A stretch of DNA of 64,000 bases from Pelomonas sp965229315 (lineage in GTDB: Bacteria > Pseudomonadota > Gammaproteobacteria > Burkholderiales > Burkholderiaceae_C). This document shows positions 51,390 to 59,378 of the stretch, piece after piece (positions within the stretch are counted from its first letter, which is position 1; every line of letters starts with the position of its first letter). The stretch is from the NCBI RefSeq assembly GCF_965229315.1, contig NZ_CBDDJA010000002.1:3100001-3164000 (forward strand), in the 5' to 3' direction. A program made the position numbers and the translations under genes. Under the pieces are notes generated by a model that had not been told where the DNA came from, made no database searches, and saw only the letters and a program-made list of their open reading frames with translations.

Positions 51390-52829
51390 ATGGCCACCAT
51401 CTCATCTCTCGGTCTCGGAAGCGGGCTGGACGTCGAGTCCATCATCACCAAGCTGGTGGCACTCGACCAGCAGCCCATTGCGGACATCAACAACAAGACG
51501 ACGGGTCTGAAGACCCAGTTGTCCACCTATGGGCAGATCCAGAGCGCGCTGTCCACGCTACGCGATGCGTCGTCCAAGCTGACCAACCCGGACACCTGGG
51601 CCGGCGCCAAGACCAGCGTCAGCGACAGCACCGCGGTGAGCGTCACCGCATCCAGCGGCGCGGCCATCGGCAATGTGAACCTCGAGGTCACCAAGCTGGC
51701 CCAGGCGCAGAGCCTGGCTTCCGGCAACTACGCCAGCAGCACGGCCACCGTCGGCCAGGGCACGCTCACCATCGAGCTGGGCAGTTGGGGCTCGGACGGC
51801 AACGGCGGCTCCACCTTCACGAGCAAGGCCGGCAAGACGCCGGTGACCATCACCATCGGTCCCGGCCAGGACCAGCTCGGCCAGGTCCGTGACCAGATCA
51901 ACGCCGCCAACGCGGGCGTCACTGCCGCCATCGTCACCGACGCCAGCGGCTCGCGCCTGACGCTGACCTCGCGCAACACCGGCGAAAGCAACGCCTTCCG
52001 CGTCACCGTGAACGACAGCGACGGCAATGCCGGCGATGCCGCGGGCCTGTCCCAGCTCGCCTACGACCCGAGCAACAACGTCAGCCAGATGTCGCAGACG
52101 CTGCCCGCCGTCAACGCGCGCGCCAAGCTCAACGGCCTGGACATCAGCTCCGAGTCGAACTCGCTGAACTCCGCCATCGACGGCCTGAACATCCTGCTGC
52201 TGAAGGTCACGCCGCCGGTCACGATCAGCATCAGCCAGGACGCCGATGCGATCAAGAAGGCCGTCAGCGACTTCACGACCGCGTACAACGCCGTCAACCA
52301 GCTGCTGCGCGCCCAGACCAAGTACGACTCCGCCAGCAAGACGGCGGCGCCGCTGCAGGGCGACTCGGCCGCCATCGGCCTGAACAACCGCCTGCGCGGC
52401 ATTGCCGGCGGCGTCACGTCGCTGGGCGGCAGCCTGAGCCGCCTGTCCGACATCGGCCTGGCGCCGGGGTCGGACGGCAACCTGCCCACCACAGGCACCA
52501 AGCTCGACAAGGCGCTGACCAACCTGACGGACCTGAAGTCCTTCTTCATGGGCGTGGACAGCACCGACGACAGCAACAGCGGCTTCGCCACGCGCATGCG
52601 CGCCATGGTCGACCAGGCGCTCAGCGTCGATGGCAGCGTGTCCACCCGCCAGAAGGGCATCCAGGCACAGATCGACAGCAACGGCAAGCGCGTCGACCAG
52701 CTCACCGATCGCTCCGCCTCGAACGAGAAGCGGCTGCGCGCACAGTACTCGGCGCTGGACACCAAGATGAGCCAGCTCAACAGCCTGTCCAACTACATGA
52801 CGCAACAGATCGCCCAGTTCAACAAATGA
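51390..52829 (+). CDS. fliD: Flagellar filament cap protein FliD
   Basis: A 479-residue cap protein (HAP2). It begins MATISSLGLGSGLDVESIIT, the family start, and ends with the coiled helix ALDTKMSQLNSLSNYMTQQI. The middle contains beta-rich Ser/Thr/Asn domains. FliD caps the filament and folds flagellin as it emerges. It has its own sigma-28 promoter and a terminator, so it is a single-gene unit. The ribosome site before the ATG is weak. Confidence 0.96.
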   Translation: MATISSLGLGSGLDVESIITKLVALDQQPIADINNKTTGLKTQLSTYGQIQSALSTLRDASSKLTNPDTWAGAKTSVSDSTAVSVTASSGAAIGNVNLEVTKLAQAQSLASGNYASSTATVGQGTLTIELGSWGSDGNGGSTFTSKAGKTPVTITIGPGQDQLGQVRDQINAANAGVTAAIVTDASGSRLTLTSRNTGESNAFRVTVNDSDGNAGDAAGLSQLAYDPSNNVSQMSQTLPAVNARAKLNGLDISSESNSLNSAIDGLNILLLKVTPPVTISISQDADAIKKAVSDFTTAYNAVNQLLRAQTKYDSASKTAAPLQGDSAAIGLNNRLRGIAGGVTSLGGSLSRLSDIGLAPGSDGNLPTTGTKLDKALTNLTDLKSFFMGVDSTDDSNSGFATRMRAMVDQALSVDGSVSTRQKGIQAQIDSNGKRVDQLTDRSASNEKRLRAQYSALDTKMSQLNSLSNYMTQQIAQFNK

Positions 52830-52863
52830 CCGTGGCGTGACCGCGGCATGGGCCGACGACAGC

Positions 52864-52887
52864 AAGGCGACCTCAGGGTCGCCTTTT
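52864..52887 (+). terminator. Intrinsic terminator after fliD
   Basis: AAGGCGACC-tcag-GGTCGCCTT, a perfect nine-base-pair stem, followed by TT and a second T run (TTTTGTCTTTT). It ends fliD transcription before the fliS promoter. Confidence 0.88.
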
Positions 52888-52945
52888 GTCTTTTCGATCC
52901 GGAAATAAAGCGTCACAGTTCACCAAAGTTCGGGGCTCTCGCGCC

Positions 52946-52972
52946 TCAAGTCCCGCGACGGAAGGCCGAAAA
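52946..52972 (+). promoter_or_regulatory. Sigma-28 promoter of fliS-fliT
   Basis: TCAA (52946-52949), 15 bases, then GCCGAAAA (52965-52972), seven of eight matching the consensus -10. It lies between the fliD terminator and fliS. Confidence 0.78.
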
Positions 52973-53003
52973 ACAGTCAACACGACGACGACCTCCGACA
53001 CCC

Positions 53004-53459
53004 ATGTACGGCAACATGTCCTCCCCTTTCGCAGCCCGCGGCCAGCGCGCCACCCTCTACGCCAAGGTCGGCCTGGAGACCGACGTGCAGTCCGCGAGCC
53101 CGCACCGCCTCGTCGCCATGCTGTTCGATGGCGCCTTCGACGGCATGAACCAGGCCGTGGCCGCCATCCAGGCCGGCAACACCGAGCTCAAGGGCCGCTC
53201 GCTGAGCCGCGCGGTGCGCATCCTGGACGAGGGCCTGCGCGCCGGCCTGGACCTGTCGGCCGGCCAGCTCGCCACCGACCTGCGCGAGCTCTACGGCTAC
53301 GTCTGCATGCGCCTCACGCAGGCCAACCTGCACAGCGACCTGGCCGCCATCCAGGAGTGCCAGCGCCTGCTGACCCCGGTGCGCGAGGCCTGGACCGCCA
53401 TCGGCCAGACACCTGCCGCCCTGGGTCAGAACGCCGCGCCCGCCGCCCGCGCCGCCTGA
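53004..53459 (+). CDS. fliS: Flagellin export chaperone FliS
   Basis: A 151-residue helical chaperone. YAKVGLETDVQSASPHRLVA, MLFDGAFDGMNQAVAAIQAG and LSRAVRILDEGLRAGLDLS are the FliS pattern that binds the flagellin C-terminus. The Ala-rich C-terminal tail is variable. The ATG at 53004 was chosen for the family's start; the ribosome site is not strong. Followed by fliT. Confidence 0.93.
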   Translation: MYGNMSSPFAARGQRATLYAKVGLETDVQSASPHRLVAMLFDGAFDGMNQAVAAIQAGNTELKGRSLSRAVRILDEGLRAGLDLSAGQLATDLRELYGYVCMRLTQANLHSDLAAIQECQRLLTPVREAWTAIGQTPAALGQNAAPAARAA

Positions 53460-53498
53460 CATCCACCGCCCACAGCCTCATCTCCGGTGACCCCCGCA

Positions 53499-53798
53499 AT
53501 GAACTCCGAACTGCTGAACTACTACGAGGCCATCGAGCAGGCCAGCGCCGACATGCTGTCGGCCGCCCGCACCGGCAACTGGGACGAAGTCGTCAAGCTC
53601 GAAGGCGCCTGCGTGCTGCTGATCTCGCAGCTCAAGTCGGCTGCCAACCAGACCCAGCTCGGCCCCGGCGAGTCGGCACTGAAGACCCGCATCATGCAGC
53701 GCATCCTGGTCAACGACGCCGAGATCCGCACGCTCGCCGAACCCTGGCTGGAAGACCTCGACCACGTGCTGCAAGGCAAGAGCCGCCTGGTCCACTGA
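53499..53798 (+). CDS. fliT: FliT-like flagellar chaperone
   Basis: A 99-residue helical protein starting MNSELLNYYEAIEQASADML, with a C-terminal helix NDAEIRTLAEPWLEDLDHVL. FliT family members hold FliD for export and, in enterics, inhibit FlhDC. The family is poorly conserved; the call rests on size, helix pattern and the fliD-fliS-fliT order. A GTG at 53487 is an alternative start. Confidence 0.82.
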   Translation: MNSELLNYYEAIEQASADMLSAARTGNWDEVVKLEGACVLLISQLKSAANQTQLGPGESALKTRIMQRILVNDAEIRTLAEPWLEDLDHVLQGKSRLVH

Positions 53799-53821
53799 CG
53801 CCGGCCGGAACACCTGCCAAG

Positions 53822-53862
53822 CGGCGCCCGCCGGCCTGCGCCCGAGGGGGCGCCTTCGCTGC
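53822..53862. repeat. Diverged family 1 repeat between fliT and ycgR
   Basis: GCGCCCGAGGGGGCGC (53838-53853) forms a short hairpin, followed by CTTCGCTGCCGCGC. Read in reverse it resembles the GGCAGCGAA plus CGCCCCCTCGG arrangement of the flhF/flhA copy. There is no T run, so termination is doubtful. Confidence 0.4.
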
Positions 53863-53894
53863 CGCGCCGCGTCCGTGCGACTACCATTCCTGGC

Positions 53895-54632
53895 ATGACC
53901 GCCCCTGAAGCCGCCCCCGAGGAATTGCGCGTCGCCGCCACCGAGATCGCGGCCTACCTCCAGCAGTTGCAGCGCGAAGGCGTCGGCGTGCGGCTGAGCG
54001 GCCCGCACGGCCAGAGCCTGTCCAGCCGCATCGTCGCGCTGGACACCGCGGCCGACCTGATCGGCCTGGACATCGCCGCCGACCCCGACGCCATCAGCCA
54101 GAGCCTGGTCGCCGAGGGCGAGATCACCGCGGTGGCCTACCTCAGCGCCATCAAGCTGCAGTTCGAACTCGACGCGCCGGTGCTCGTCAGCAGCGACCAG
54201 GGCGCCGTGCTGCGCGCCGCGCTGCCGACGCGGCTGTACCGGTTCCAGCGCCGCCAGTCCTTCCGCGTGCAGCCGGCCGGCAGCACCTACCCGCGCGTGG
54301 TGCTGCCGGGCGACACCCAGCCTGGCCGGGCGCTGCGCGTGCTGGACATCAGCATCGGCGGCGTGGCCCTGGCGCTGCCGCCCGACTTCATGCCGCTGCC
54401 CCCGGGGCGCCCCGCCAGCGGCCTGGTGCTGGAGCTGGACCGGCTGACGGCGCTGCGCATTGCGCTGCTGCCGCATCACATCAGCCCCATCGGCGGCGAG
54501 GACGGGGCGAACGGCGGCATGCTGCAGCTCGGCTGCGCCTTCGTCGATCTCGACGCCGCGGTCACCCGCTCGCTGCAGGTCTACGTGGACCAGACGCAGA
54601 AGCGCCGCCGCCTGCTGAAGCTGGACGCATGA
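53895..54632 (+). CDS. ycgR: PilZ-domain flagellar brake protein YcgR
   Basis: A 245-residue protein with an N-terminal YcgR domain (to about residue 112) and a C-terminal PilZ domain. The c-di-GMP-binding motifs are present: RRQSFR (R119/R120 and R124) and DISIGG (151-156). In E. coli the c-di-GMP-loaded protein slows the motor by contact with MotA/FliG. It is the obvious effector for the c-di-GMP enzymes encoded at 24.8-28.9 kb. The next gene overlaps its stop by four bases. Confidence 0.9.
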   Translation: MTAPEAAPEELRVAATEIAAYLQQLQREGVGVRLSGPHGQSLSSRIVALDTAADLIGLDIAADPDAISQSLVAEGEITAVAYLSAIKLQFELDAPVLVSSDQGAVLRAALPTRLYRFQRRQSFRVQPAGSTYPRVVLPGDTQPGRALRVLDISIGGVALALPPDFMPLPPGRPASGLVLELDRLTALRIALLPHHISPIGGEDGANGGMLQLGCAFVDLDAAVTRSLQVYVDQTQKRRRLLKLDA

Positions 54633-55198
54633 ACGCGAGCGCGGGCAGGGCCGAGCGCAGGGCCGCTGCCAAGCCGGCGCGCATCTCCCTGGGTAACAGG
54701 CAGGCGCACCCGCATGCCCAGGGGCAGGGATTCACGCTGCTCGAAGTCGTCTTCGTGCTGATCGTGGTCGGCATCCTGCTCGCCGCAGCGGTGCCCAACT
54801 ATGCGGATTTCCTGGCCCGCCAGCGGCTGCGCCATGTGGCCGAAATGCTGGAGCAGGACCTGCGTCGTGCCCGCACGATGAGCGTGGACGAGGGCCGCAA
54901 CATCTACGTCGGCTTCAGCAGCGGCCCGCAGTGGTGCTGGGGCACCAGCCGCCAGGCGCCGTGCGACTGCGCCACGGGCCGGCCGCGCTGCGAGATCGGC
55001 GGCGTCACGTCCCAGGAGTACCGCGGCACGCTGCTGCAGTCCGGCCAGGGCATCACCTTCGAGGCCGGCCTCGGTCGCGCGGTCGGCTGGACGCGCATCG
55101 GCATCAGCAACGACCACAACCAGCAGCTGCACATCGACCTGAACCCGCTCGGCCGCCCGCAGATCTGCGGCACGGACGCGCGCAAGGGAAATTGCTGA
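54629..55198 (+). CDS. GspH/FimT-like type IV pseudopilin
   Basis: A 189-residue protein with a prepilin N-terminus: cleavage after G34 in QGQG-FTLLEVVF, with Glu at +5 (E39), then a hydrophobic helix VLIVVGILLAAAVPN. The leader before the cleavage site is 34 residues, far longer than the usual 6-15. The body is Cys-containing (QWCWGTSRQAPCDCATGRPR CEIGG region), consistent with a GspH/FimT-type minor pilin. No other pilus gene is in the window. The ATG overlaps the ycgR stop, so the two are coupled. Confidence 0.8.
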   Translation: MNASAGRAERRAAAKPARISLGNRQAHPHAQGQGFTLLEVVFVLIVVGILLAAAVPNYADFLARQRLRHVAEMLEQDLRRARTMSVDEGRNIYVGFSSGPQWCWGTSRQAPCDCATGRPRCEIGGVTSQEYRGTLLQSGQGITFEAGLGRAVGWTRIGISNDHNQQLHIDLNPLGRPQICGTDARKGNC

Positions 55199-55221
55199 CC
55201 AGCCCCGAAGCCCCACGGTAT

Positions 55222-55345
55222 TCGGGCCGAGCGCCGGGCCGCCCCAAGCCGGCCCGCCTGGCGATGTGCGCGCGGCTTGATGCCGCAAGCATCGCCGTCC
55301 CCTCGGGGGACGGATCAAGCTCGCTGCGTCCAGCAGGCGAGCTTG
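55222..55345. repeat. Intergenic palindromic repeat, family 2, copy c
   Basis: Contains GAGCGCCGGGCCGCCCCAAG, GCAAGCATCGCCG, the palindrome CCGTCCCCTCGGGGGACGG and a nine-base-pair hairpin CAAGCTCGC/GCGAGCTTG (55316-55345). It fills the space between the pseudopilin gene and the converging fliE. Confidence 0.75.
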
Positions 55346-55357
55346 GGCGAGGGGCCG

Positions 55358-55684
55358 TCAGATCTGCATGTTCATGATCTCGGAGTAGGCCGACACCAGG
55401 CGGTTGCGCACCTGCAGCGTGGCCTGGAAGCCGATCTGCGCCTTCTGCATCGCGACCATGGTCTCTTCGAGGCTGACCGTCGGGTTGTCGAGCTGCACCT
55501 CGCGCTGCAGGCGTGCCGCGTCGGTCTGCTGGGCGCTGACGGCCTTGAGGGCGCTGCTCATCGCGTCGCCGAAGCTGGCCCCGGCCGTGGCCGCCGGCTT
55601 GGGCGCCAGCGGCTGGCCATTGACCGCCAGCCCCGCACGGGCAGCGGCCTGGGCAAAGTCGAAGGGGCGCAACTTCATGTCCAT
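55358..55684 (-). CDS. fliE: Flagellar MS-ring/rod junction protein FliE
   Basis: A 108-residue protein. The C-terminal part VSLEETMVAMQKAQIGFQAT and LQVRNRLVSAYSEIMNMQI is the FliE signature. The N-terminal part is poorly conserved. Start at 55684 (MDMKLRPFDF) or 55678 (MKLRPF) cannot be decided, since neither has a good ribosome site. FliE joins the MS ring to the rod. It is divergent from fliF, as in E. coli. Confidence 0.92.
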   Translation of the reverse strand: MDMKLRPFDFAQAAARAGLAVNGQPLAPKPAATAGASFGDAMSSALKAVSAQQTDAARLQREVQLDNPTVSLEETMVAMQKAQIGFQATLQVRNRLVSAYSEIMNMQI

Positions 55685-55740
55685 GGAGCGGCACTTTGGC
55701 AGCAAGTCACGCGCCAGAAGCACAGAGATGCGCGGGCGCA

Positions 55741-55776
55741 GTCGGCCACTTCGGCGCTTCCTTGAGGGGGCCGGCA
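55741..55776. repeat. Partial family 1 repeat between fliE and fliF
   Basis: GGCGCTTCCTTGAGGGGGCC GGC resembles half of the flhA-flhB copy (GGCGCCCCCTTGAGGGGGCC). The left arm is degenerate. It lies in the divergent fliE-fliF promoter region. Confidence 0.45.
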
Positions 55777-55831
55777 CGAATAATTTGCGCCATCGCCGGA
55801 GTTCCGGCCCCGCTGCACCCACCTGCCCCCG

Positions 55832-57517
55832 ATGGACAACGCCCTGAGCGCAACCAATGCCGCCCCGATGATGGTCACGCCGATCGAGGCGCCCACCTTC
55901 GTGCAGCGCATGAACGGCCTGCCCCTGCGCAGCAAGCTCACCATGGGCGTCGGGCTGCTGGCGCTGGCCGGCGCCGTGCTGGCCGTCACGCTGTGGTCCG
56001 CCCAGGGCGACTACCGGCCGCTGTTCACCGGCCTGGCCGACAAGGACGGCGGCGCCGTCATCGGCCAGCTGTCGGCGCTGCAGGTGCCCTACAAGCACGA
56101 GGCCGGCGGCACCATCCTCGTGCCGGCCAGCCAGGTCTACGAGCTGCGCATGAAGCTGGCGGCGCTCGGGCTGCCCAAGGGCGGCACCGGCAACGCCGTC
56201 GGCTTCGAGCTGATGGACAAGTCCTCCATCGGCCAGACCCAGTTCAACGAACGGATGAACTTCCAGCGCGCGCTGGAAGGCGAGCTGACGCGCACCATCA
56301 CCGCCATGTCCGACGTGGCCGACGCCCGCGTGCACCTGGCCATCCCGCAGCAGAACGGCTTCTTCCGCGAGCAGCAAAAGCCCAGCGCTTCGGTCATGCT
56401 GACGCTGCGCGGTGGCCGCACGCTGGACCGCAGCCAGATCGCCGGCATCGTCCACCTCGTCTCCAGCAGCGTGCCCGAGCTGGCGCCCAAGGCCGTCAGC
56501 GTGCTCGACCAGACCGGCGCCCTGCTCTCGCAGAACAGCGGCGACGCCGGCAACGGCCTGGACAGCCAGCAGCTGCAGTACAAGCAGCAGGTCGAGGCCG
56601 GCTACAACAAGCGCATCTTCGACCTGCTGGAGCCCGTCGTCGGCCGCGACAACCTGCGCTCCACCGTCACCGTGGACGTGGACTTCTCGCAGACCGAGGC
56701 CACCGCCGAGGAGTACCGGCCCAACCAGGGCGCCAACACCCAGGCCGCCGTGCGCTCCAGCCAGAGCAACGAGCAGAGCAACGCGAACGCGGCGCTGCCC
56801 ACCGGCGTGCCCGGCGCGGCCACCAACCAGCCGCCCGTGCCGGCCACGGCGCCCATCAACGGCGCCAGCGCCCCGCTGCAGGCCGCGCAGGGCGGTGGCG
56901 GCGCCAACAACAGCCGCCGCGAGCAGGTCACCAACTACGAAGTCGACAAGACCGTGCGCGTCACGCGCGGCGCGGTCGGCAACGTCAAGCGGCTGAACGC
57001 GGCCGTCGTCGTCAACCAGAAACAGGTGACCGACGCCAAGGGCAAGACCACCAGCCAGCCGGTGCCGGCGGAAGAGATCACGCGCCTGACCGACATCGTC
57101 AAGGAAGCGATGGGCTTCAACGCCGAGCGGGGCGACTCCGTCAAGGTCGTCAGCGCGCCGTTCATCGTCGACAAGACCGAACCCGTCGACGTGCCACTGT
57201 GGAAGCAGCCCTGGCTGACCGACCTGCTGCGCTCGGCCATGGTGCCCACCGCCTGCGTGCTGATCGCGCTGATCGCCGTCTTCGGCATGATCCGCCCGGC
57301 CATCCGCGCTGCAGCCCCGCTGCCGCCCGAGGAGAAGCCGGAAACGGTCGACGAGGTGGTCGACGACCCCGAACTGCTGCCGGGCGTAGAGGGCATGCCC
57401 AGGCTGGAAGCCCCGCTTCACAACGAGAAACTGGAGCGCGCCCGCACGATGGCCCGCGACAATCCGGTCGCAGTCGCGAACATCGTGCGCGACTGGATGG
57501 CCGGAGAAGCGGCCTGA
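55832..57517 (+). CDS. fliF: Flagellar MS-ring protein FliF
   Basis: A 561-residue membrane ring protein. Two membrane helices flank a large periplasmic part: about residues 37-58 (LTMGVGLLALAGAVLAVTLW) and about 465-490 (AMVPTACVLIALIAVFGMI). YRPLFTGLADKDGGAVIGQL, NFQRALEGELTRTITAMSDV and VHLAIPQQNGFFREQQKPSA are typical. The C-terminal tail (ERARTMARDNPVAVANIVRD) binds FliG. First gene of fliFGHIJK. Confidence 0.96.
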   Translation: MDNALSATNAAPMMVTPIEAPTFVQRMNGLPLRSKLTMGVGLLALAGAVLAVTLWSAQGDYRPLFTGLADKDGGAVIGQLSALQVPYKHEAGGTILVPASQVYELRMKLAALGLPKGGTGNAVGFELMDKSSIGQTQFNERMNFQRALEGELTRTITAMSDVADARVHLAIPQQNGFFREQQKPSASVMLTLRGGRTLDRSQIAGIVHLVSSSVPELAPKAVSVLDQTGALLSQNSGDAGNGLDSQQLQYKQQVEAGYNKRIFDLLEPVVGRDNLRSTVTVDVDFSQTEATAEEYRPNQGANTQAAVRSSQSNEQSNANAALPTGVPGAATNQPPVPATAPINGASAPLQAAQGGGGANNSRREQVTNYEVDKTVRVTRGAVGNVKRLNAAVVVNQKQVTDAKGKTTSQPVPAEEITRLTDIVKEAMGFNAERGDSVKVVSAPFIVDKTEPVDVPLWKQPWLTDLLRSAMVPTACVLIALIAVFGMIRPAIRAAAPLPPEEKPETVDEVVDDPELLPGVEGMPRLEAPLHNEKLERARTMARDNPVAVANIVRDWMAGEAA

Positions 57518-57531
57518 ACGAGGGCTAGGCT

Positions 57532-58527
57532 ATGGACGACAAGGGCACCGAGAGCGCCGCCATTCTGTTGATGTCGCTGGGCGAGGAAGAAGCCAGCGAG
57601 GTCTTCAAGCACCTGTCACCCAAGGAGGTGCAGGCGCTGGGCGAGACCATCGCCAAGCTCAAGGTGATCAAGCGCGCCCAGGTGGACCAGGTGCTGGACA
57701 AGTTCGACGCCGTCGCGGAGACCCACAGCACGCTGGTCACGGACACCGACGAGTACGTGCGCGCCGTGCTGCGCAAGGCGCTGGGCGAGGACAAGGCCAA
57801 CCTGCTGCTGGAGCGCATCCTGCAGGGGGGCGACGTCTCGTCCATCGAAAGCCTGAAGTGGATGGATGCGGCCAGCGTCGCCGAGCTGCTGCGCAACGAG
57901 CACCCGCAGATCATCGCGGCCATCCTGGCCCACCTGGATTTCGACCAGACCAGCTCCGTGCTCAAACTCTTCACCGAGCGAGGCCGCAACGAGGTGCTGA
58001 TCCGCATCGCCACGCTGGACGGCATCCAGCCCACCGCGCTGAAGGACCTCAACGAGGTCATGAGCCAGATCCTGGCCGGCGGCGAGCGCATGAAGAAGAG
58101 CTCGCTGGGCGGCGCCAAGACGGCGGCCGAGATCATCAACATGATGGGCACCAGCGTGGAGGCCTCCGTGCTGGACTACATCCGCGAGGCCGACTCCGAC
58201 CTGGCGCAGAAGATCATGGACAACATGTTCACGTTCGACGACGTGAACAAGATCGACGACAAGGGCATCCAGGCCGTGCTCAAGGAAGTGCAGACCGAGA
58301 GCCTGGTCGTCGCGCTCAAGGGCGCCAGCGCCGAACTGCGCGAGAAGGTGTTCCGCAACATGTCCACCCGCGCGGCCGAAACGCTGCGCGAGGATCTCGA
58401 CTCGCGCGGCCCCGTGCGGCTGTCCGAGGTCGAGGCCGAGCAGAAGGAAATGCTCAAGATCGTGCGCCGCCTCGTCGACGAAGGCCAGATCGTGCTCGCC
58501 GGCGGCGGCGACGACCAGTTCGTATGA
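57532..58527 (+). CDS. fliG: Flagellar motor switch protein FliG
   Basis: A 331-residue C-ring protein. The N-terminal FliF-binding part is MSLGEEEASEVFKHLSPKEV. The middle domain has the EHPQII motif (LLRNEHPQIIAAILAHLDFD). The C-terminal domain carries the torque helix charges (MSTRAAETLREDLDSRGPVR, VEAEQKEMLKIVRRLVDEG). Length and charges are standard. Starts 14 bases after fliF. Confidence 0.97.
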   Translation: MDDKGTESAAILLMSLGEEEASEVFKHLSPKEVQALGETIAKLKVIKRAQVDQVLDKFDAVAETHSTLVTDTDEYVRAVLRKALGEDKANLLLERILQGGDVSSIESLKWMDAASVAELLRNEHPQIIAAILAHLDFDQTSSVLKLFTERGRNEVLIRIATLDGIQPTALKDLNEVMSQILAGGERMKKSSLGGAKTAAEIINMMGTSVEASVLDYIREADSDLAQKIMDNMFTFDDVNKIDDKGIQAVLKEVQTESLVVALKGASAELREKVFRNMSTRAAETLREDLDSRGPVRLSEVEAEQKEMLKIVRRLVDEGQIVLAGGGDDQFV

Positions 58528-58595
58528 CCAGCATCGACCGGCGTCGCCAGCCGCGTGAGGCGGCGCTGCGCTGACGCGCGCGCAGAATTGCCAGC

Positions 58596-59378
58596 ATGGC
58601 CACCAGACAACCTCCCCGGCAAGTGCCCCCGCCCGACCGCCGCGAGGGCGACCGCCGCGGCAGCTATGCCCGCTTCATCCCCGGCGAGGAGGTGCAAGGC
58701 GCCAAGGCCTGGAACCTCGACAACCTGGGCAGTGCCGCGCCGTCGCCGTTCGCCCCGATGCGCCCGGGCACGCCGGCGCCGCCCCCGCCGGCCGCCGCGG
58801 CACCGGTGCAGCCACCACCGCCGCCCGAGCCCAGCGCGCAGGAGCAGTTGCATGCTGCCCGCCAGGGCGGCTACCAGGATGGCTACCGCGACGGCATGGC
58901 CGCGCTCGACGCCTTCAAGCACAGCTTCGCCCAGCAGATGAGCGCCCAGCTGGGCACGCTGGTGAAGAACTTCGACACCGGGCTGCGCGAGCTGGAAGAC
59001 GACATGGCCGCGTCCGTCGCGCGCATCGCCGTCGAGCTGGCCCGCCAGGTCGTGCGCAGCGAGCTGGCGCAGCGGCCCGAGCTGATCGCGCGCGTGGCGC
59101 ATGACGCGGTCGAGGCGCTGCAGCTCAGTGCCCGCCACGTGCGCGTGCGCGTGCACCCCGACGACTTCCCGCTCGTGCAGCAGGGCGCCGGCACCGAGAT
59201 GCAGGCCCGCGAGGCGCAGCTCATCCCGGACCTCGAAGTGCCGCGTGGCGGCGTGAAGGTGGATGCCGACATCGCAAGCGTCGATGCCACGCTGGCGACG
59301 CGCTGGCAGCAGGCGGCGGCGGCGCTCGGCCAGACCTCCATCTGGGAGGACCGCCGCGGCGGCGAGGACGACGAGTGA
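58596..59378 (+). CDS. fliH: Flagellar export ATPase regulator FliH
   Basis: A 260-residue soluble protein. The N-terminus is Pro/Ala-rich. The central part has GYQDGYRDGMAALDAFK, and the C-terminal FliH domain has ASVARIAVELARQVVRSELA and VRVHPDDFPLVQQGAG. It binds FliI and ties it to the C ring. Its stop overlaps the fliI start. The ribosome site before the ATG is weak, so the start is the least certain part. Confidence 0.9.
   Translation: MATRQPPRQVPPPDRREGDRRGSYARFIPGEEVQGAKAWNLDNLGSAAPSPFAPMRPGTPAPPPPAAAAPVQPPPPPEPSAQEQLHAARQGGYQDGYRDGMAALDAFKHSFAQQMSAQLGTLVKNFDTGLRELEDDMAASVARIAVELARQVVRSELAQRPELIARVAHDAVEALQLSARHVRVRVHPDDFPLVQQGAGTEMQAREAQLIPDLEVPRGGVKVDADIASVDATLATRWQQAAAALGQTSIWEDRRGGEDDE

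Noticed and set aside
55770..55792. GGCACG...TTGCGCC before fliF as a sigma-54 promoter
   Set aside because: The GG and GC elements are 12 bases apart, not the nine that sigma-54 requires, and no sigma-54 activator gene is in the window.
55685..57421. Upstream extension of the fliE frame over fliF
   Set aside because: The frame is open by chance; only the last 108 residues match FliE and the rest is antisense to fliF.
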